59,424 nt of DNA from Thamnocephalis sphaerospora. Lineage: Eukaryota; Zoopagomycota; Zoopagomycetes; Zoopagales; Sigmoideomycetaceae. The position numbers were made by a program, and so were the translations under genes. The DNA is taken from positions 1-59,424 of the forward strand of contig KZ992445.1 of assembly GCA_003614735.1 (NCBI GenBank). The letters are read 5' to 3'. Positions 23,475 through 35,417 of this stretch are shown piece after piece (position 1 is the first letter of the stretch; every line of letters begins with the position of its first letter). The notes under the pieces were generated by a model, which had not been told where the DNA came from, did no database searches, and saw nothing but the letters and a program-made list of their open reading frames with translations.

Positions 23475-25990
23475 ATGGACACTATCACGGTGGAGATGTT
23501 CCGCGGTCAGAAACGTGACGCCGTCATGTTGAATGTTTCACCTGGTATGACAGTACGACAGGTGGTCGAAACGGTAAGGATGGCACGCGGCTGTATGTGT
23601 TCAGTTTGGTCGGCGTCGCTTACACCCTGTCTGTCCGCGCGGTATGCAGTGCTGCCGCAGGTTTGAGATTATTGAGGATTGGAATTATGGATTGTAAGTA
23701 TACCGCCGCTGTCACTCATCAGTGGCACGCTTTGTACATGCTTGCTAACGTGCATCTGGCCAGCCTCTGCGAGCGCACCAAAAAATGGCTTATTGACTGG
23801 AGCACGCTGGACACATACACTGCCTGTGCATCGGTAAGACGGTGGCTGGAAACAAATTGGCCGTTTGCTTGTTTGCTCAAACTGCTTGTGGCAATAGAAC
23901 ACGCTAGTTTTGCGCGTAAAATCGCCCGAGTATCACGATCAGGAGGCAAAGAGCCTCCACAATCAAACCCTACAGTACACCACCGGTCGCCCACCTATCA
24001 TCACCGTGCACCAGCTGCCTATGCTTAACGAGCATAATGTGGGCTCCCATTCTGGTCACGGGTTTCTTGCTTCCATCAGCGGGCTTTTTACCAAAAACGA
24101 AAAGCGAGTGCTTGAAAGTAAGATTCGCAATCGACGACTGTATCTTTCCGCATTGCTGTTTGCCGGCGATGGCCGCGTGCTGCTCACGCGCGAGGGGCTG
24201 CTACCGACGGTCTGCGTAAACAGCAAAAACGATGCCTTGTGCCGCGATCTCGAGCCAAACAGCGACGAGTTCCACTGGCTGCTGCGTGACGCTTTGGACT
24301 GGGAGCGTGGTGTCGATGCTACCAAAGATTTGGAGCTGCTGTTGAACACTAAAGCGCAGCGAGGCAACCACCGACCGATCCGTTCGGTGCGACTGATTGG
24401 TCGCCGCCGTCGCTCGCAGACCGCCATGGCGGAGTTTGGCGGCGGCGGCGGCGGCGATGACTCCAACGACAACTCTAGCCGCAGCCGGTCCAGCTTGGCC
24501 GATTCGGTTGCGTCGTTTGACGTGGATTACACGCGCTGGCACGACACGGAACGTTCGGTACACGATGATTTTTCGCTGGCTGCGGCGGATCTGCGCCGGT
24601 TGCTGCGTCTTCCAACGCTTGGCGTGCTCCATGAGCGGCCGATTACCGTGAATCGCGGCGAAGCGCATATGCTGGTGATGGTGCAACACATCCCTACTGA
24701 TCGGCTCAGCTATGTTGCCTCGGATCTGGTCAAGTCGGGCACGCTTCGGTGGCGTGAGCGCGATCAAATGGACAAGATGACGTACGAATGGCAGGAGGAT
24801 CTATGGTGGCGCTACCAGTGTGCCTACAACGGCCGTCTCTCGCGATTGGCCGGCGGCCTGTACTTGGCTGTCTTCTACGCGGAGAACACCGTACGTGGCC
24901 TGAACATCATGGTTCCCAAGCGGCGACGCTCCTTCCTGCCCGTATGCAAAATCCGCGACGATCCCACACTCGGCAAAGACGAGCACGCATGGCTGAGTCG
25001 ACTCGCTGGCGAACTGGAGCTAATGCCGTCCGACGATGCTGCACTACCGACCGAGATTGTGACCACACCGCCGGGCAGTCCCGTCATCAACAAAGCGCGC
25101 GTCTATGGCGGCGAACATGGCAGGACATCCAGCGACTTGTGCGAAGACCTGCATGGTGGCGATTTCCGCACTGCGTTTGCACGTTCCTACCATCAGCTGC
25201 AGCGCAGCGCCCGTGTTAGCTGGCGACCGTGCGATCTGTACATGGAACGATGCATCACTCTGGATGCCGAGGGCGGCCTTCGCTTCGAGGATGACCATAG
25301 TCGTCCGGCGGCAGCACGGATCCTGCTTGTTGTGAAGCCGATGCGGCAGGCCCAGCACCGGCCGCTTTCCTCTCGAGATGCCGCGGACTTTGAGATGTTC
25401 CCACTGACGCTGTTTGAGATGCTTCACCAGCAAACATACAATGCCGACGAGTCGGGCAGAGTAAGACGCCGGACACAGGCGATCATTGAACGTCTGGGCG
25501 AGCGAAAGAGCGAACTCCAGCAGCTTCTCGACGCATCCGTGTCCTGCGGCTCACAAAGCGAGCCGCCCAGTCGCACTAGTGCGGGCGACGAGGCAAAGGA
25601 CTGTGGCGACCGGATCGACACGCCTGGCGAGCTGACGGCCGACAATCCGGTTGCACGTACGGAACTGGCCATTGCGCAGCTGGAAGAGGAGCTGGTAGCC
25701 GTGCGTCAGCAAAACTCGGCTGCTCTCTGGACCAGACGCATCATCACCTGGGATCGAGATCGCGCGCTGCGTCGCACCATGCTTATGGCTGCGCCCAGCG
25801 CCGGATCCATGCCAAATCTAAGCCATCCCATGCCATCCGCTCATGCGCCAGTCAGCAGTGTCAGCACACCCAGCAAGGAGCGCGATGATCCGTCCAGCCA
25901 GCTGCTGTTCCCCGTTGCTCCCGATTCGGTGCACAGCGCAAATGCTCTTCGGCGCAACAGCGCCGACAGCCGCCAGATAGCGGCCAACAA
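23475..25990 (+). CDS. Unrecognised protein with a ubiquitin/RA-like N-terminus; 3' end lost in assembly gap
   Basis: Exons 23475-23573, 23650-23693, 23764-23833 and 23898 into the N run are in phase. The N-terminus (ITVEMFRGQKRDAVMLNV, GMTVRQVVETCCRRFEI, DWNYGFLCE) looks like a Ras-association or FERM F0-type ubiquitin fold. A large region follows with ISGLFTKNEKRVLESKI, LLFAGDGRVLLTREG, a Gly tract, AHMLVMVQHIPTDRLSYV, WQEDLWWRYQ and ARILLVVKPMRQ. Coiled segments (ERLGERKSELQQLL, IAQLEEELVAVRQQ) and a Ser/Pro/His-rich tail run up to 25990. I do not recognise the family. The stop codon lies in the gap or just past it; the frame resuming after the gap has no protein-like character. At least 760 residues are visible. 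Confidence 0.65.
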
Positions 25991-26153
25991 NNNNNNNNNN
26001 NNNNNNNNNNNNNNNNNNNNNNNNNNNNNNNNNNNNNNNNNNNNNNNNNNNNNNNNNNNNNNNNNNNNNNNNNNNNNNNNNNNNNNNNNNNNNNNNNNNN
26101 NNNNNNNNNNNNNNNNNNNNNNNNNNNNNNNNNNNNNNNNNNNNNNNNNNNNN
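25991..26153. other. Assembly gap (run of N)
   Basis: 163 undetermined bases that interrupt the preceding coding region near its 3' end. Confidence 1.
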
Positions 26154-26579
26154 CTTTGCCGGCCAGCCAGCGTCATATCTGTGCATTTCGGCTCCATCGC
26201 GCGTTTCACCTTTTCTGCCTGGTTCTGTCACCACAGTGCGCATTGCGTGCGGCGTTGCCGCAACACCACTGGCATTTCATCTACCCTCACCAACCGTCTC
26301 ATCATTGCTGCGCCTGTGTTCCTTTGTTAGTTGACCACCCGCATACAGTATTTTTTTCTCCTCTTGTGCTGCGTCAGTATACCCACACCCTATTTTCATG
26401 TGCACCACTTGCCCTTTCCTGATTTCTAATACATCTAAACATGCATGTGCACAATTGAAACGAGCCGCGTGAATCAAGTACATCTCGTTGGTATGTGTGT
26501 GGGGGACAGGCAGTATCGACAGTGACGCGAGGGGTGCTAGAGAGGCAGGCCAGTGTGGCGTCCTTTGCTGTGGCCGACG
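26154..26579. other. Convergent 3' space after the gap
   Basis: Pyrimidine-rich sequence between the gap and the end of MSS51. I see no coding exon; probably the 3' UTR of the gapped gene. Confidence 0.4.
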
Positions 26580-28251
26580 TTACTCGGTCGTGGCTTCGTC
26601 TTCCTCCGACGTGTGTCGCACCTCATAGCGCTTGCCACGGAAGCCATACACGCTCCAGTTGGTATGGATGTGTCGGCGCACATCCTGAGGGTTCACATCT
26701 GGCTTGAGCGAGCGGAACCGGTTCAGCGTCGGTGCCATCAGCCAGTCCATTTCCTCGCCGTGATCCTCGGCCAGCACGCCCGTGTCGCGCTGAATGTCCT
26801 CGGCGTCAAATCCGGTGGCGAAAATAGCGCACTGCGTGCGGATGATCATGCGCAGCGTATCGTGCCAGCCCGCGCGCTGCGCCGGGTAGCCAAAGCCAGG
26901 GCAGAAGAAGAAGAAGACGTCACGGTACGGATCAAACGGAGCAAAGTCCTGATGCAAACGTGCCGAGTAACGAGCGTCGTGCCAGTGCAGCTGCAGATTT
27001 GGCGTTGGTGAGAGCACCACCGGGCGGTTGTAAACCTCGCCGGCAGTATCAACGAGCGGCTCGGTGTCTACATCAGATCCAGCCTTGAGTGCCTGCGCTT
27101 GCGCCTGCTCAGCCAATCCTGCCGGTGGGCGCACCTCTGGCCCAACGAAATGCAGATGGAAGGCGGTGTTGGGGAAAAGATACATCAGCTGCATCCACAC
27201 CTCGGCAGGCAGCTGCGACTCGGCACGCGCGCCAGGCATAATAATACGCATGGGCCGGACATAGGTGCCGCTGCTCGCCTCCTTTGCCGTATTCTCAGCC
27301 GAGAGTGTCATGCGCAGCGCTAAGAGCAAGCATCGCCAAGAGTCAGCGGTGTCAAAGCCATTGCATGCCAATTTCTGCTACCTCATACCTGTCAGTGACT
27401 TTACGCCCTCTGCCGTCAGCTCGTGACCCGATCGATAGGGAGATGTATCGTGCAGCACCGATGCAATCGTGATGGGATACGTGAGCGGCTTGGACGCATG
27501 GCGCAGCGAGCGCTCCGCATTCAGACTGGGAAAATTGCGCGTATAAAAATAGGTGTCCCAGTTGGACATGTTGACAGCCTCCTCAAAGCCTTGTGGGCCT
27601 ACCATCGCGCTGGCCAGGTAAGTAAACCCGCATACACCGTCTATGCACCTGCTGCTGCCACTTACCCGGATACTCAAACTCCATCAGGCGTCGGCCTGAA
27701 CGCAGGTCATGCTCGTCTTCATTCACCTGGCGCAGGGTCGGACACACTTTGCGGTGTTCCTCGAGATCACGTTCCCAGTGCTCACGCGAGCAATGCGTAG
27801 GGAAGCCGCAGTCAGGACAGGTGTGTGCAGGCCGCTTGGACGCCTTATGCGCCTCCAGACTGGTGCCGTCCTTAATGCCTGCATCAGCCACGCACGTCGG
27901 ACATACGCTATGGTCGGCGTAGAATTCGGCGCGCTTGCGCAGGTCGGGGAAGGGCGACGCGACGAGCGGGCGAAAGAGCTCGTCCTGGCCGAGCGTCGGC
28001 TTGTTGGGCGTCAGGCGCGAGTGCTTTTGCGTTGCCTGGCTGTTGTCGCGACCAAACAAAGTGCCGATCGAAATGGCGCGTTGCTGTATGTGACGTTCGA
28101 AGCGAGCCGTACAGGCCACCGGACGGGCTGCGCGTGGCATGGTAACCGCCGTACGCGCGCATGTCTGGAGCTGGCGACGCGCAGCTGCAGCCGCCGTGGC
28201 ACTGGACTGCGTCCGTGCAAGTAGCAGAGAGATCGGTCTAGTCGTGGTCAT
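26580..28251 (-). CDS. MSS51: MSS51-like mitochondrial translational activator, MYND zinc finger
   Basis: Exons 28251-27666, 27598-27389 and 27319-26580 give 511 residues. The N-terminus is Arg/Ala/Thr-rich without acidic residues, a likely mitochondrial presequence. A MYND-type zinc finger follows (CPTCVADAG, CPDCGFPTHC, HWERDLEEHRKVC). Then come INEDEHDLRSGRR, PGPQGFEEAVNMSNWDTYFYT, RALTYPITI-like RHASKPLTYPITIASVLH, PGARAESQLPAEVW and HFVGPE. These motifs match fungal Mss51, which activates COX1 mRNA translation and couples it to cytochrome oxidase assembly. The SVCPTC motif also resembles the CP heme-regulatory motifs of the family. Both introns sit inside conserved motifs and the motifs are restored on splicing. 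Confidence 0.93.
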
Positions 28252-29498
28252 GACGCGCAGCGAGTGTAACGAAAGAGGACGACTTGCGGCAACCGTGTTC
28301 TTCCGACCGTAACCTCGATATTTACTCCGCTACAACTGCATTGTGACGATTTGGCTAGCGTGTCTGCATTCTCAGCCCACCTCGACATGGCTGCGCATCA
28401 GTATCCTCCACCATAGCGCACGGAGATGTGCACGAATCAGCATCGCAGCGGTAATGGCAGTACATGCTGCAAGGTGCTCAGGATCGGCCTTGCACAAACA
28501 ACATATTGTCCCATCCACCAAAAGAACGCACGCTGGAACATGCTGCACGCTTGGCCGATTGCTCTCTCCACTTTGGCGCCAGCATCGCGTTGTCACGCTC
28601 GCTTCAAATCACCAGGCAGAATTAGTGTGTCGTCGCTGGACGATGGCGAATGCGCGTGCTTTGTGGTGGTCATCCATCAAATGTCCTCCCTTCTCCTCTC
28701 CTCCATTCTCCCCGCCGTCACCACACACACACGCGCACACACGGACACGTACAAACGCCCGCGCAAAGACCGCACCCAGACTCGGACGCAACAGACGCCA
28801 GCCAAAAAGAGATGGCCTGAACCGCGATAAAGCAAACGATCCCGTATTCACACCATTTGCCGCGGGCTGTAAAAAATAGGCGCCGAGAAGGATAACATGG
28901 CAGGCAAGCGAGAGAGGAAAGCCAGTGAGAGAGAGTAAGTGAAAGAGCGAGAGAGGGAGGATAACGGCAAGGAAAGAATATGCAATAACACGCGAGAAAG
29001 ACGCATGTTGTGCACGCAAGCTGAGTTGTAGGCACGTATGCGTCGCGTGGCACATCCGGCCGGTATGCGCCAACAAGAGAGGGCAAACGGCGCACAGGCA
29101 TGTGTGTGCGCACCAAGACGTGGACTCGAAGAGCAGGCGGCGGTGCAACAGAGCAGTGCGTGCATGCGATGCAGATAACGTGTGAGCGGAGTGCAGATGG
29201 ATCTGTACCGGCGGACGGACAGACGACAAACAGGTAGACAAACAAGCAGGATAACAGCAGGCCGGCCGGCAGATAGCGAAGGAGCTGACGGTGATACAAC
29301 CATCGCTACTGTGATGAGCATCGCAAATACGCGGCCTACCATGGTGTAATCCACGACATGCGGCTGCCGCGTCCGTCGACCAGGCATGTGCGCGATAGAG
29401 ATGCCACTATACGGATACGCACGCAAAAGATAGGCTCGCAGCCGCGGAGGAGATGGCAGAGTGCATGCGCAGTAAGACCATCGGTAATGTCGCTACGC
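28252..29498. other. Upstream region of MSS51
   Basis: 1.25 kb between MSS51 and the next gene's end. A 210-residue minus-strand frame is present but is low-complexity Leu/Ser/Cys/His and reads through CT- and CA-type tracts (28684-28760 and 28905-28955). I treat it as promoter/leader, not a gene. Confidence 0.45.
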
Positions 29499-31975
29499 CT
29501 ATTCGGCGACAGCCGGCGCGTCCGCCACGACAACCTCGGCGTCGCTCGGCTCCGACTCGCTCATGATCGAGTCAACATCAACGACTGCGGTAGCGGTCGC
29601 CTCAGCTATCTCAGCCGCTTCGACGGGCGGTTCAGCGTCGACGGCGATGTCCACGGTTGCATCGGCCACCGCATCGCTCGTAGCTGGATTAGGGGTCACG
29701 GCTGGCGTCGCTGCAACGCTCGCGTCGGCGCTGATGTGTGCGCCCGCGTCCACGTCGGTCGTCACAGGGGATGTTGCATCCAAGGACGCATCCGCCACAG
29801 GTGTCGCCTGCGACTGCGGAGAGGCAGCAGCCGCAGCCGCGGCAGCAGCGGCCGCCTGTCGCTGTTTCTGCTTCTGTTTCTTCTGCCGCTGCTTCTGCTT
29901 CGGCTGAGGCTGTTGCGACAGACCGGCCGCGTCCGAGCCGCCGCCCGCTGCCTTCTGCTCATCCGCTTCCTGTTTCTTCTTCTCCTGCCACTCCTCCCAC
30001 ATGGTCTCGGCCACGCGGAAAGTCGCCATCTCCGGCAAATGTACCACGATCGGACCCACCAAGTCGCGCAACTCGGGGTCGTTTACGTTGGCACGCGCCG
30101 ATAGGGTCTGCACGAGTTCGACAATCCCTGTAAACGCAATCCTTGCCTGACTGTCCTTACGAAGTGAGCGGCGAAGTAGCTCCAGCAGACGTGCCGATGT
30201 GTAAAGCTGAGTGCGACCAAACTTGAGCCGACTGCCGCGGTCGCCCTGGCCCGAGCTGCGCGCCCAGTCGTCGATGATATCACACACAGTACGATCCTAC
30301 AGACATCAAGGGCAAACAGCGCGCACGTGCGTTAGTTGGCCGATGGTCTGTGGCACACCTGCCTCCTCTACCTACCGGGACCACACCCGGCGTCACCTCC
30401 AACACCTTGCGGAAGCGCGAGCTTGGCGTGCTCCATCGCAAAATGCATTCTTCGGTGTTCTTTGGCGCTGTAATAGGCTGTGCACGATCTACGATACAAA
30501 CAATCTTGGTGGTCTCTGTGAACTGATTGGATGAACCTTCGACAGGCTGGAAACCGTCGTCGGTCAAACATTCCATCTAAATACGCGCGTCGTGCAGATC
30601 GTCAGCGCTGTGAATAACTTGCCATTGGCGGCCATCATGTGTGAGCGCACCTGCAGCATGCCGTTGGTGTGCAGCTCAAAGCGACCCTCGGCAATATCCA
30701 GCCGAATGCGATCTACATTGTCGATTGGAATAAAAAGTCGAATGACTCCACTCTCCAATGTAATGGCAATGGCATCCGGACGACTGTTGGCATCTTCCGC
30801 GTCGTGCAGATAAAAGCGAAGCTTTGGTTCGCGGCCGCCTGGGATGGCATCCGTCGATTCTAAATATGCCCATGCGTCACGTTAATAGATGCATCGGCGT
30901 ACATGCCGGTCGATACGGTAGACATACCAGCGGAATAGGAACCGATGATGGTGCGAATAAGGCGAAAGTCAAAGTAGCCCTTTTTGCGTGCCGACAAATC
31001 GCCGCCCTTTTTATCCTGCTTCTTTGTGGACTCGTCGGCTGGCTTGCCAATGGCATTGACGCCGGTAGCCGGATTAGCGCCGGCCTGCGCCGAGGACGAC
31101 GTCTGCTGCTGGCCCTTCTGATCGTGCTGCTTCTTCTGCTGGTTCTGCCGCTGGTGTTTTTGCTGCTGCTTGTTGCGCTGGCGATCACGATTACCAGCGT
31201 TGCCAGGGTTTACATTGCCACTGGGTCCACCTTGGCGCTGCCGCTTGGCCGCTGGCAACGACGAATTGGCGTTGGACATGGGCGGAAAGGATGGCGCCGG
31301 TATACCAGGACGTGGTCCCACGTTCATTCCAATGGGCGTCTGGTTTGCACTGGGTGTAAAGCCGCCTGGCGCACCCATCGGCCCAGGGCCCTGTGGATTG
31401 CCCATACGTCCGCCCATCATGCGTCCAGGCTGATGACCAATGTTTGGCATCATCGGCCCGCCAGGGCCTCCCGCCATGCCAGGCGCTCCGGGACCTCCGT
31501 GGCCAGGCCCAAACGGTCGGTTTTGGAATGGACGAGAGTTTGGCATCATGTTGGGCGCATTTGGCGGTGGGCCGGGCGGTAGAGGCGGCGCCATTTGTGC
31601 AGGCATGCCGCCCATCGGATGCGACGGACCGCCTAGCTGCATAGGCATCGGTGGCGGTGGCGGTTGACCAAAGCCAACAGCCTGCTGCGGCGGACCGCCA
31701 AACGAAGAGCCCGAAAAGGGAGGACGCGGTCCCGGCTGCTGCTGGCCACGCGGAGAGCGACCAAACGGCTGCGGCTGCTGTGATGGCGGCTGTTGCTGCG
31801 GCTGTGGCGATGGATGGTGCTGGTGCTGCGGATGCTGCTGGTGGTGTTGGTGCTGCTGCGGGTGCTGCTGCGGATGCTGATGCTGGTGCTGGTGCTGGTG
31901 CTGGTGCTGGTGCTGACCAGGCGGCGCAAACTGGCCGGCATAGCCCATCGGTGGGCCACCGAAAGCGCGCTTCAT
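29499..31975 (-). CDS. Unrecognised Gln/His/Pro-rich protein, possible transcription or RNA regulator
   Basis: Exons 31975-30928, 30859-30651, 30576-30376 and 30296-29499 close to 751 residues. The first about 120 residues are a His/Gln repeat tract with Pro/Gln; a Gly/Pro/Met-rich prion-like region follows to about 290, then a Lys/Gln-rich basic stretch. A folded core begins near residue 340: GYFDFRLIRTIIGSYS, LRFYLHDAEDANSRPDAIAI, VIRLFIPIDNVDRIRLDI, TKIVCIVDRAQPI, SRFRKVLEVTPGVVP and VCDIIDDWARSS. After it come KFGRTQLYTSARLLELLR, an alternating Lys/Gln segment, polyalanine and an acidic Ala/Val/Asp tail. I considered a LIM-domain-binding (Ldb/Mfg1) protein because of the architecture but could not match its motifs. 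Phase closure at all three junctions supports the model. Confidence 0.7.
31881..31913. repeat. Coding (TGCTGG)n hexanucleotide repeat
   Basis: Tandem hexamers encode alternating His-Gln in the Q/H-rich protein on the minus strand; polymorphic length is likely. Confidence 0.85.
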
Positions 31976-32432
31976 CGCAATACCTAGTGCGGCTAGATGG
32001 CGGCGCCCGGGCGTGTAGACCACACTGCAATGGTGGGTCGATCTGGCGTCTCTGTTAGAGATGTAGTAGCCTAGTAGGCTTGACGGTCGTAGGCGAGTGC
32101 GCGGCACAGGACGGATGCAGACGACCGAGGTGCAGCGGCGATGGTGTTGATGATGTTGGAGACAACAGGACTGGTGGTGTGAGTGAGGACAAGGCGCCAG
32201 CTGCTTCTTGTTGATTGGCGCGGGGTAGTACAGTATTCTATTTTGACTGAATCCGTTTTCTTCCGATGTTCCGCCCAAACCCAGTTGATTATCGGCCACG
32301 AACGCGTCGGAACGACACTGCGCCTTTCTTTCATCTCCTGCTGCTGGTGTGCTCGCGCTCGGTAATCCCCCAACGTCGCTACCGTCTGACTCAACCCAAC
32401 GCTTGCCGTATTTTTGCCTACCTATATTCGCC
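31976..32432. promoter_or_regulatory. Divergent promoter of the Q/H-rich gene and YHM2
   Basis: 457 bases between two divergent start codons. No clear core elements or coding exons seen. Confidence 0.4.
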
Positions 32433-33759
32433 ATGGACAAGTCGTCAAACGCAGCGCCGTCGGCGAAAAAGCCAGTATCATGGACCAACATTGCGTTGGG
32501 CGCGGCTATTCAGACGTTTGAGGTGTCGACCCTGGGCCAGCCGTTTGAGGTCATTAAGACACACATGGCCGGTAAGCGCTTGTGGCTCGCCAAAAGCTGT
32601 GCTGCTCAGTGCAGTTTGATGGTGCCAGACGATACAGGAGGCCAACGCTGACGCCATCATATTGCATCCAGCTCATCGTCAGGATGGCCTTATCACTGCT
32701 GTCAAGAAGACGTACCAGCGCGGCGGTATCCGCGGCTTCTACCAGGGCCTGATCCCCTGGGCCTGGATTGAGGCGTCTACCAAGGGTGGCGTGCTGTTGT
32801 TTGCGTCCAGCGAGATTGACTACCAGGCTCGCACCGTGCTCGGATGCTCTCCTGCCGCCGCCGGCCTGCTAGGCGGTATGGGCGGCGGTATTGCGCAGGC
32901 GTACACCACCATGGGATTCTGCACATTTATGAAGACCGTCGAGGTGACACGCCACAAATCGGCCGACACCGCAACCCAGTCTACCTGGCGTGTTGCAGGC
33001 GACGTGTTCAAGCGGGAGGGCATCCGCGGCTTGAACAAGGGTGTTTCTGCCGTGGCTGTGCGCCAAATGACCAACTGGGGCTCGCGTTTTGGTAGGGTAG
33101 ACGCCAGTCGCCTAACTACTTGTCCGGCGTACTAACGGTCTAATGGGTCACCCGCCATGCTTGAAACTACACAGGCATTGCGCGTGTGACGGAACATTTG
33201 ATCCGCGGTGCCGACAAGGAGCGCAAGCTGACCACCGGCGAGCGGATTTTGTGTAAGCCTTTGATCTTTGGTGCATCGCAAGCGAAAATGCACCTTGATG
33301 TTAACCGCTATTTTTCGTCACTTTTCCGCCAGCCTCGGTTATCGGTGGCGCACTTGCCTGCTGGAACCAGCCTATTGAGGTATGTTGCACTTGACAGGTA
33401 GCCTTCATATGCGCACATTGCTTACGCATTGAATCCCGTAGGTGATTCGTGTCGAAATGCAGTCTGCTGCCAAGTCGGCAGATCGTCCGGCCAATATGAA
33501 CATCTGGACGTGCGCACGCTACATCTACCAGCATAATGGCCTGCTCGGCTTCTACCGTGGCGTGACGCCTCGCATTGCGCTCGGTGTCTACCTGACGGTA
33601 GGTGTAACAAGAGAGGATAGATTGCCGGAACCGGCGGTGCAGTCCGGCGTGCTCACATTGCGTGGTGTGACCTAGGTATGCATGGTGTTTGGTGGCGACA
33701 GTCTGAAGCTATACTTTGCCGAGCGTCAGGCGCGTAAGGAGGCTGGAAATAGCGCGTAG
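32433..33759 (+). CDS. YHM2: Mitochondrial citrate/oxoglutarate carrier (YHM2-like)
   Basis: Six exons (32433-32571, 32672-33091, 33175-33252, 33333-33379, 33442-33597, 33676-33759) give 307 residues, normal for the mitochondrial carrier family. Three repeats are visible. YHM2-specific stretches are [61 protein letters not shown] and [14 protein letters not shown]. The protein sits in the inner membrane and, in yeast, exchanges citrate for 2-oxoglutarate and supports the cytosolic NADPH redox shuttle. Junctions are well supported: the first splice restores the HMAAHRQDGL join and intron 2 contains ACTAAC. Confidence 0.95.
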
Positions 33760-34053
33760 ACCAGCGATATGGGGCCAGTGTCCCACTGCATTTGCTGCAC
33801 CGTAAAGATCGACATACAGCCTAAATAAATTCCCCCGTGCACGTTTACTGCGCGTATGACCGGCAATATCATGATATATGCTGCGGCTCGCCCAAGTGGG
33901 ATGTAAGGAGCAGTAGCAGCAAATTGGGCGGGTGCGGATATGTCAAGGTCGGAAAGATGCGGAACAGTGCTCATCTGAATACACGGTAGTTGATTGTGTA
34001 CCAAGATAGCGATAGCTATGCTCTTGCACACAACCAGCAAGGCTGCTGCTGCT

Positions 34054-35417
34054 TTATTGCTGTCGTATGGGCGAGAGTGGGTACAAGCTATTGGCTGACC
34101 GACTGACGAGCGAGGCATTAGAGGCATTGTGTTCAGAATGCCGCAGCCTGGTGGGCGAGAGATAGGAGGGCGAGGGCGGAGGCAGCGCACGGTAGAAATG
34201 TGTATCGGTGTGAGCAAGTCGCAGCGACTTTCTGTTGTTGGTCTCTAGTTCCGCGTCAGGGTAACGCGCCATGTTTCTCAGACTGTGTGATTCGCTCGTG
34301 TACTCATACTGGCCGTATGCGTTGCGGGCCAGAAAGAGAATTAAAAAGAAATTCAGCAGACCGCGGATGGGGGCAAGCAGGTTGCGCGCCACATAAAGCG
34401 GGAATACCAGTATGCCGTTGATCAGCAATATTCTATTAACGCTCATCGGCATCCTGCAGTAGCATTGCGACGAGCAAGTCAGCAGCGAGTAGTCGATGAA
34501 AAGGCCGCGTGACACTCACCAGGCAACGATGAAGATGAGCAGGTAAATGGCAACAATGGCCAGGTAGCGGTACAAGCTTCGGTTTCTATCTGTATTGTTG
34601 GCTGGGCTTGAATGCCTGTGCTGCCGTCTGCGGCTAAAATGGCAGTAACGAATGCCCAGCCACGAGAATACGACCACGTTTACAGTAAATACAATCCAGT
34701 ATGGAATATGCAGCAGTGCTAACTGCAGCACAGGATAGGCGGAACGAATCCAGCACCTGTAGATGCGATACCGATCAGCGTGTGACGTAGGGCTTACGCA
34801 CCCGCGTTGCTTAAATGCCTACCAGCCGACTGTTCTACCATAAATCGGGCCTCGGCCAGGTGCGGAGACATACACGAGCGGTAGGGCTACGCTTACGGAA
34901 AATATTGCGATCGCCGGGAAGACGAGACGATCAAAGCGACGCATACGCCGCAGCGTGCTGAAGCGTGACGTTGCCACCACCAGGTTGGCGGCCATCAGAA
35001 CGCTGCCAAGAATCGACCATAGATCGGCGGTCTGAAATATAAACGCCTGGTACTGGCAGATGGGATGCTTATCGCTGGCAAGCCGCCCCGTATAGCTGTG
35101 CGTAAGAGGTGCGTTGATTAGCGTAGTAGTACGCGCCACAACGAATCCGTGCTTACTAGCCGACCAGTGTACTTGCGCTGCCAAGAAGGTCTGCATAAGC
35201 ATTAAAACAAATGATATGTGTCATGGGCGTGCGACGTTGCGGTAATTGATGGTACACCTGGCGCGCCGCGTTAATCGTCGTGACATTCATAGTCACCATG
35301 ATTGTCTAGTAGTCGCGGTCTTACCGTCAGCGTGCCCAATGCCCCGAGGACGCCCAAGATGCTGGATACAAAGGAGCACTGCTCCAATATCTGTTGCTGT
35401 TGATTGCTGAGATGCAT
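34054..35417 (-). CDS. 7TM receptor, cAMP-receptor-like (class E-like), paralogue A
   Basis: Exons 35417-35325, 35257-35157, 35095-34823, 34756-34520 and 34453-34054 give 367 residues. Seven hydrophobic helices are separated by short loops: VSSILGVLGALGTLT, HIICFNAYADLLGSAST, LWSILGSVLMAANLVV, FPAIAIFSVSVALPLVY, LLHIPYWIVFTVNVVVF, YLAIVAIYLLIFIVAW and NFFLILFLARNAY. Cys before TM3 (ICQYQAFIF) and in extracellular loop 2 (GWCWI) match the GPCR disulfide, and the CQYQ motif recalls Dictyostelium cAR/fungal Git3-like receptors. The C-terminal tail is Ser/Pro-rich. The first ATG gives a very short N-terminus, so an upstream exon is possible. A paralogue lies immediately upstream. Confidence 0.78.

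Noticed and set aside
26154-26330. Continuation of the gapped gene's frame after the N run
   Set aside because: The resumed frame is Cys/Arg/His-rich with no resemblance to the upstream protein, and the frame across a gap of uncertain size is meaningless.
28609-29241. 210-residue minus-strand open frame upstream of MSS51
   Set aside because: Low-complexity Leu/Ser/Cys/His composition created by CT and CA tracts; no domain and no splice structure.
29358-30104. 248-residue plus-strand Arg/Leu/Cys-rich frame
   Set aside because: Shadow of the polyalanine/Lys-Gln region of the Q/H-rich gene on the other strand.
29499-31975. Identification as a LIM-domain-binding (Ldb/Mfg1) protein
   Set aside because: The Q-rich architecture fits, but the expected Ldb motifs could not be aligned to the core.
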